NCBI GenBank assembly: GCA_036897625.1 | Contig: JAYMTA010000869.1 | Location: 1 to 23,496, forward strand | Origin: Pelargonium cotyledonis | Lineage: Eukaryota > Streptophyta > Magnoliopsida > Geraniales > Geraniaceae | Direction of reading: 5' to 3' | DNA length: 23,496 bases | Part shown: positions 20,301-23,496 of the stretch, one piece after another | Layout of the letters: each line of letters opens with the position of its first letter | Numbering within the stretch: position 1 is the stretch's first letter | Program-made: the position numbers and the translations under genes | The notes under the pieces: model-generated | Database searches by the model: none | What the model was told of the DNA's origin: nothing | The model's input: the letters and a program-made list of their open reading frames with translations, nothing else

Positions 20301-22520
20301 CATACTTTGGTAAATTTGTACAAACTAGAACGTTTTATACGTAAAATTTGAAATTCAACTCAAAACTCAATTAGGCTATTAAACGTGTTGAACGACGTGA
20401 ATACGATCCGTATATAAGTTATACCACAACTTGACCTATTTAACGCATATGGGTAATTTTATCACGATGTTTTAAAATTACATTTTTGCCCTTCAACCCG
20501 TTTGGTAGATTTGTTCAGGCGAGTTACACAGTTTTCTACACTAAAACGATTAAGCTAAACTCAAATTTACTTAAATTTATGCAGTAAAACAAATAAATTT
20601 ATTTGTATTGTTTAACTGCCTCTCACGTGATATTCACGTGACCATTAAGTACTATTATTATTTAATATTTATTTATTTATTTATTTTTCAGGATTGGTTT
20701 TAAACGGTGATTTTGAGGCAGCTCCATCAGGAGGGTTCTCGAGCGAGGGCGTGGTGGAGGGTCCCACCACGATTCCGAGCTGGAAATCAAACGGCACCGT
20801 AGAGCTGGTCGAGTCTGGGCAGAAACAGGGTGGGATGATCCTCATCGTACCGCAGGGTGCACACGCGGTGCGATTGGGCAACGACGCCGGGATCAGCCAG
20901 GATCTGAAGGTGGAGAAAGGGTCCACGTACTCGGTGACGTTCAGCGCGGCTCGCACGTGCGCGCAGCTGGAGGCGCTGAACGGGTCCGTGGCGCCTTCAT
21001 CGCAGACCATAGACCTGCAGACACTGTATAACGTCCAGGGGTGGGACCCATACGCGTGGGCTTTTGAGGCCGAAGACGATGATGTGAGTCTGGTTTTCAA
21101 GAACCCAGGCATGGAGGACGACCCCACCTGTGGGCCCATCATCGATGACGTCGCTATCAAGAAGCTTTTCACGCCCGACAAGCCCAAAGGTAACACAATT
21201 TGAACCCGAACTCACGAGTAACATAAGCTTGACTCTACTTTTACCCGATCTTAAAGTTGGTTAGGTTGGGTCATGTTCGGTCTCGTCTCCTACAATTTTG
21301 GGTCGGGTCGTTAACTCTCAAAATGCAATGTATTTCATGCCTGAAACTCTAAATATGCCCCGACTCTAACCCGAGTGACCCAAAACTACTTGACATTTGT
21401 CCGACCCATAAAGGGTTCGTATTATTGATTTCTATTTTAACATGATATTGTGGTCGGTTTGTTTTGAGTCTAGTGACTCGTTTTTGCTGTCTCCAATGTG
21501 CAATTTCCGTTGTGCCGTTTGGCATGCACGTGAGTGAGAGTGTTAAGTTTCTGATCCGAAACATGTTGCAAAGTCATGAACGGCTAGATTTGATTGGAGG
21601 GGGTTGGTGGGCCCAAGTAAACGTGTGGGCCCAGGACCTTTTGATCTTGATTTTTGGCATATTGTGTGATGATGTCCGGTGGGCCCGTTTTGAGGACCTA
21701 GTTGGTTCCAACTATAGTATAGTGATAGGTCAAGGAACATTTCAAAGCACAAGGCTCAATAACCAAAAAAACAAAGAAAATTATACAGTTGTGTGTGACC
21801 CACCAATTATAGACCCATCTCCACATTTTGTGGTGGTTTTAATTTTTATTTATTTATTTACAATTTGTATGAAAAAGGGTTAGATTTGAAGTAACAATTA
21901 TGTTACATAAATTGTTGAAATATTTATTTTTTGCAGACAATGCTGCGGTGAATGGAGATTTTGAGGAAGGTCCATGGATGTTCAGAAACATCTCACTAGG
22001 AGTTTTGCTTCCCACGAACCTTGACGAAGAAACGTCGTCATTGCCCGGTTGGATTGTGGAATCGAACCGGGCCATCCGTTACATTGACTCGGACCATTTC
22101 TCGGTCCCTCATGGTAAACGGGCGGTTGAGTTGCTCTCTGGTAAAGAAGGCATTATATCCCAAATGGTCGAGACCAAAGAGGACAAACAATACACTTTAT
22201 CGTTCTCATTGGGCCACGCGGGCGACAAATGCAATGAACCGCTCGCGATCATGGCGTTCGCTGGGGACCAGGCCCAGAACATCCATTACACAGCTGATTC
22301 GAACTCTACGTTCAAAACGGCTAACGTGAATTTCACGGCCAAGGCCGAGCGGACCCGGATTGCGTTTTATAGTGTGTATTACAATACCCGGACCGATGAC
22401 TTCAGCTCATTATGTGGACCGGTGGGGGATGATGTTCGAGTTTGGTTCACGTCCGGTTCAAGCCGGTTTGGGGTTGGGATTGGGCTTTGGTGGCTTGTTT
22501 GGACCCTGGTTTTGGTTTAG
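17312..22520 (+). CDS. DUF642 cell-wall protein, probable GPI-anchored, complete three-exon gene
   Basis: Exons are 17312-17408, 20692-21189 and 21937-22520. Both introns are GT-AG and phase 1 (3283 and 747 nt), giving 392 aa. Residues 1 to about 30 are a signal peptide (hydrophobic core LILLLFLAHFA). Domain 1 runs from NGDFEAAP (37) to CGPIIDDVAI (179-188); domain 2 from NGDFEEGP (204) to CGPVGDDVRV (358-367). Cys122/179 and Cys297/358 are the likely disulphide partners. N-glycosylation sequons are at N66, N129, N216, N321 and N330. After a small-residue stretch (TSGSS) the protein ends in a hydrophobic tail GVGIGLWWLVWTLVLV, fitting a GPI signal. DUF642 proteins have galactose-binding-like folds, and some are reported to bind pectin or pectin methylesterases in the wall. 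That role is family knowledge. The in-frame TTG six bases upstream is rejected as a start. Confidence 0.97.
17815..18175. repeat. Dispersed repeat remnant in DUF642 intron 1, copy A
   Basis: A stretch rich in ACACGAC, CGAGTT and ACCCG-like words. Its core at 18001-18022 matches 20 of 22 bases with 20476-20497 (shared words AATTAC and TTTTGCCCTTCAAC). It looks like a diverged copy of a dispersed plant repeat of unclear class. The ends are estimates. Confidence 0.5.
18392..18662. mobile_element. hAT-like foldback MITE, 271 bp, in DUF642 intron 1
   Basis: The inverted halves match through CTGTACTGTACAT against ACACTGTACTTTAC (reverse of the right end), TTTGTAACTATT, and CAGATAACTTT then GTCCACTATTT / ATCCACTATTT. 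The ends read AGAAAAATTA (left) and AGGGAAAATTA (right, reversed). An identical 8-bp TAATATTT flanks both sides (18384-18391 and 18663-18670), the duplication length of hAT elements. It has no coding capacity. Confidence 0.8.
19255..19465 (+). mobile_element. tRNA-derived SINE-like element, copy 2, in DUF642 intron 1
   Basis: An A-box-like GGCTAGTGGCAAAG (19262-19275) and a B-box-like GCGTTCAGTATC (19312-19323) are followed by GAATTAGTC (19382-19390), a GTGTGGTAA block, and GCTCAGAAAC then CATGGT (from 19440). The same 3' order is seen in copy 1 at 15.8 kb. Internal spacing differs, so the copies are old or belong to different subfamilies. Confidence 0.5.
19530..19625. repeat. Small foldback with GTGTTTGG ends
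   Basis: GTGTTTGG at 19530-19537 and its reverse complement CCAAACAC at 19618-19625 enclose about 80 bp. Such ends occur on some small plant DNA elements, but no target duplication was found. Confidence 0.3.
20340..20590. repeat. Dispersed repeat remnant in DUF642 intron 1, copy B
   Basis: This shares the TTTTGCCCTTCAAC core with copy A in the same orientation, about 2.5 kb away. Similar flanking words (GTTGAACGACGTG, CGAGTTACACAG) suggest the same family. It lies just upstream of the exon 2 acceptor. Confidence 0.45.
21190..21936 (+). other. DUF642 intron 2
   Basis: This 747-nt intron begins GTAACA and ends TTTTTTGCAG. Its first 200 bases carry GGGTCGGGTCG and CCCGAGTGACCC words, another decayed dispersed-repeat copy. 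GTGGGCCC occurs three times at 21607-21614, 21625-21632 and 21679-21686. I see no coding content. Confidence 0.8.
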
Positions 22521-23204
22521 GACTTGTTTCGTTAAGGAGGATATATATTAGTATAGCATGTGTTTGTGTTGGGTGTGTGTGGTTTGGTTGAACCAAGCTT
22601 CCCAAGCCTATGATAAATGTGAGTTGCTTAAATTTTGCTCTATGAAATTAAAATGTTTTATCATATTGTGATCTACTAATGTGTGTTTGAGTTAATTTTG
22701 CGTATTTTCAAACCCATTTTTCACCAGACCGACTTTAAAATTACGCCCATATTGTCCCAATGCATTAAAGAAAAATGACGGTGAGTGACCGTCTTAAGAT
22801 TTGACCACAACAACGTCTTTATTCTCTTCAATATTACATGGGAACATCAACAAATTTGTAAAGAATAATTATCACATTATTGGTTTTAATTCACGCTATT
22901 CGTTAGGAGGATAACAAACAGAAGTGTTCAATCAATTTTAAATTGTAGCGAAATAAAATAAATCAAATACAAACTTTTCTTATAGCGTATGGATTTAGTT
23001 TTCAACTCGAAATTTCAACATTATACACGGTTTAAGTTTATTTCGAAAATATATTTTCTTGCGTGTGATTTAATATTTAATCGAACCAAAAATTTGAAAG
23101 AAGAAACTCAAAAAAATTGCAGGGAAACTAAGAAATCCCCGTGGTCCAACCGCTCAACAGTTAAACAAGGTTTTGAAATTACGAAAATATCCTTGAAGTC
23201 AGAG
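22521..23204. other. 3' flank of DUF642 and spacer to the next gene
   Basis: The first 150 bases are the likely 3' untranslated region: a TG-rich tract near 22560-22590, then A-rich words (GATAAATG, GAAATTAAAATG) that could act as plant polyadenylation signals, though there is no canonical AATAAA. The rest is AT-rich spacer without a gene I can support. Confidence 0.5.
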
Positions 23205-23222
23205 TATAAAGGTCTGACGTCA
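23205..23222 (+). promoter_or_regulatory. TATA box and TGACGTCA element before the right-end gene
   Basis: TATAAAGG (23205-23212) lies about 120 bp before the ATG at 23326, and a perfect bZIP-type TGACGTCA palindrome follows at 23215-23222. Spacing to the start codon is normal for a plant gene. The TGACGTCA lies downstream of the TATA box, an unusual place for an activator site. Confidence 0.5.
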
Positions 23223-23325
23223 TGTATCCAGAGCTAGCAGGAGAAGCGAAAACAGGCTGAGACGAGCTTTGACCGTTTGTCGCCGTCGTCTCGGCCCTCC
23301 TCCTCCTCCTCCTTTGCTCCTCCCC

Positions 23326-23496
23326 ATGGAAGTAGGTGAAGGAGCCATCGCCGCCGTGGTCGCCGACTCCGAATCGGTGTCGTCATCTCCGCCTCTCGAT
23401 TCCGATTCCTCACCTGTCGGATCTCCGGAAAATGCTGCACTAGAGGCTCCCGCCGCCCCCGCCCTCGCGCGCCGGGGGGGGGGGGGGGGGGGGGGG
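23326..23496 (+). CDS. N-terminus of an unidentified protein, cut off by the window end
   Basis: An ATG in good context (CCCCATGGAAG) opens a frame that runs 57 codons to the window end without a stop. It begins MEVGEGAIAAVVADSES and continues rich in Ser, Pro, Ala and acidic residues, a low-complexity start typical of the disordered N-termini of many plant proteins. A C/T-rich leader (CCTCCTCCTCC) and an upstream TATA box support it. The GC content rises sharply, as at plant gene starts. I do not recognise the protein. The last 23 bases are all G (coding Arg/Gly), which may be an artefact, so only about the first 49 residues should be trusted. Confidence 0.6.
   Translation, partial: MEVGEGAIAAVVADSESVSSSPPLDSDSSPVGSPENAALEAPAAPALARRGGGGGGG
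23474..23496. other. Terminal run of 23 G
   Basis: The window ends in 23 consecutive G directly after a GC-rich coding start. Such a run is rare in plant coding sequence and looks like a sequencing or scaffold-end artefact (for example poly-G read tails). Confidence 0.85.

Larger units (their letters stand above)
17409..20691 (+). other. DUF642 intron 1, a repeat-loaded 3.3-kb intron
   Basis: The intron begins GTATGT and ends ATTTTTCAG behind an (ATTT)n polypyrimidine-like stretch at about 20668-20687. It holds two related repeat remnants (17.8-18.2 kb and 20.3-20.6 kb), an hAT-like MITE at 18392-18662, a SINE-like element near 19.26-19.46 kb and a small GTGTTTGG foldback. No gene is seen inside. 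Confidence 0.85.

Noticed and set aside
20681..21196. 171-codon minus-strand open frame opposite DUF642 exon 2
   Set aside because: It is the antisense shadow of a GC-rich conserved exon and has no recognisable content of its own.
22021..22329. 102-codon plus-strand frame inside DUF642 exon 3
   Set aside because: It is an alternative frame of the exon coding the second DUF642 repeat; only the main frame has the conserved motifs.

Overview
This is nuclear DNA from a flowering plant, most likely a core eudicot. The evidence is two intron-containing genes with GT-AG splice sites and plant-specific protein content, AT-rich intergenic DNA, and many small plant-type mobile elements. I cannot place it below that level from the sequence alone.

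Layout. Positions 1-9481 hold no gene I can support. They are AT-rich and contain a decayed tRNA-derived SINE, simple repeats, hairpins and a GC-rich island near 5.6-6.0 kb. Positions 9482-13243 (minus strand) hold a complete five-exon prefoldin subunit 6 gene (PFD6, 130 aa), with a cluster of site II (TGGGCC/T) promoter motifs at 13419-13501. Positions 13588-15289 are a non-autonomous Mutator-like element with a matching 9-bp target duplication. It carries two younger insertions: a Stowaway-like MITE and a 664-bp foldback element whose centre is two tandem hairpins carrying G-box and CCAAT motifs. Positions 17312-22520 (plus strand) hold a complete three-exon DUF642 cell-wall protein gene (392 aa) with a signal peptide, two DUF642 repeats and a probable GPI-anchor tail. 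Its 3.3-kb first intron contains an hAT-like MITE with a perfect 8-bp target duplication, a SINE-like element and other repeat remnants. At 23326 a further plus-strand reading frame opens behind a TATA box and runs off the window, which ends in 23 consecutive G.

The two complete genes are divergent and functionally unrelated: one encodes a cytosolic co-chaperone for tubulin and actin folding, the other a secreted wall protein. Their Arabidopsis homologues, as I recall them, are the neighbouring loci At1g29990 and At1g29980, so the pair looks like conserved microsynteny. The least ordinary structure in the window is the nested transposon block between them. I found no evidence of a wholly new biological system.
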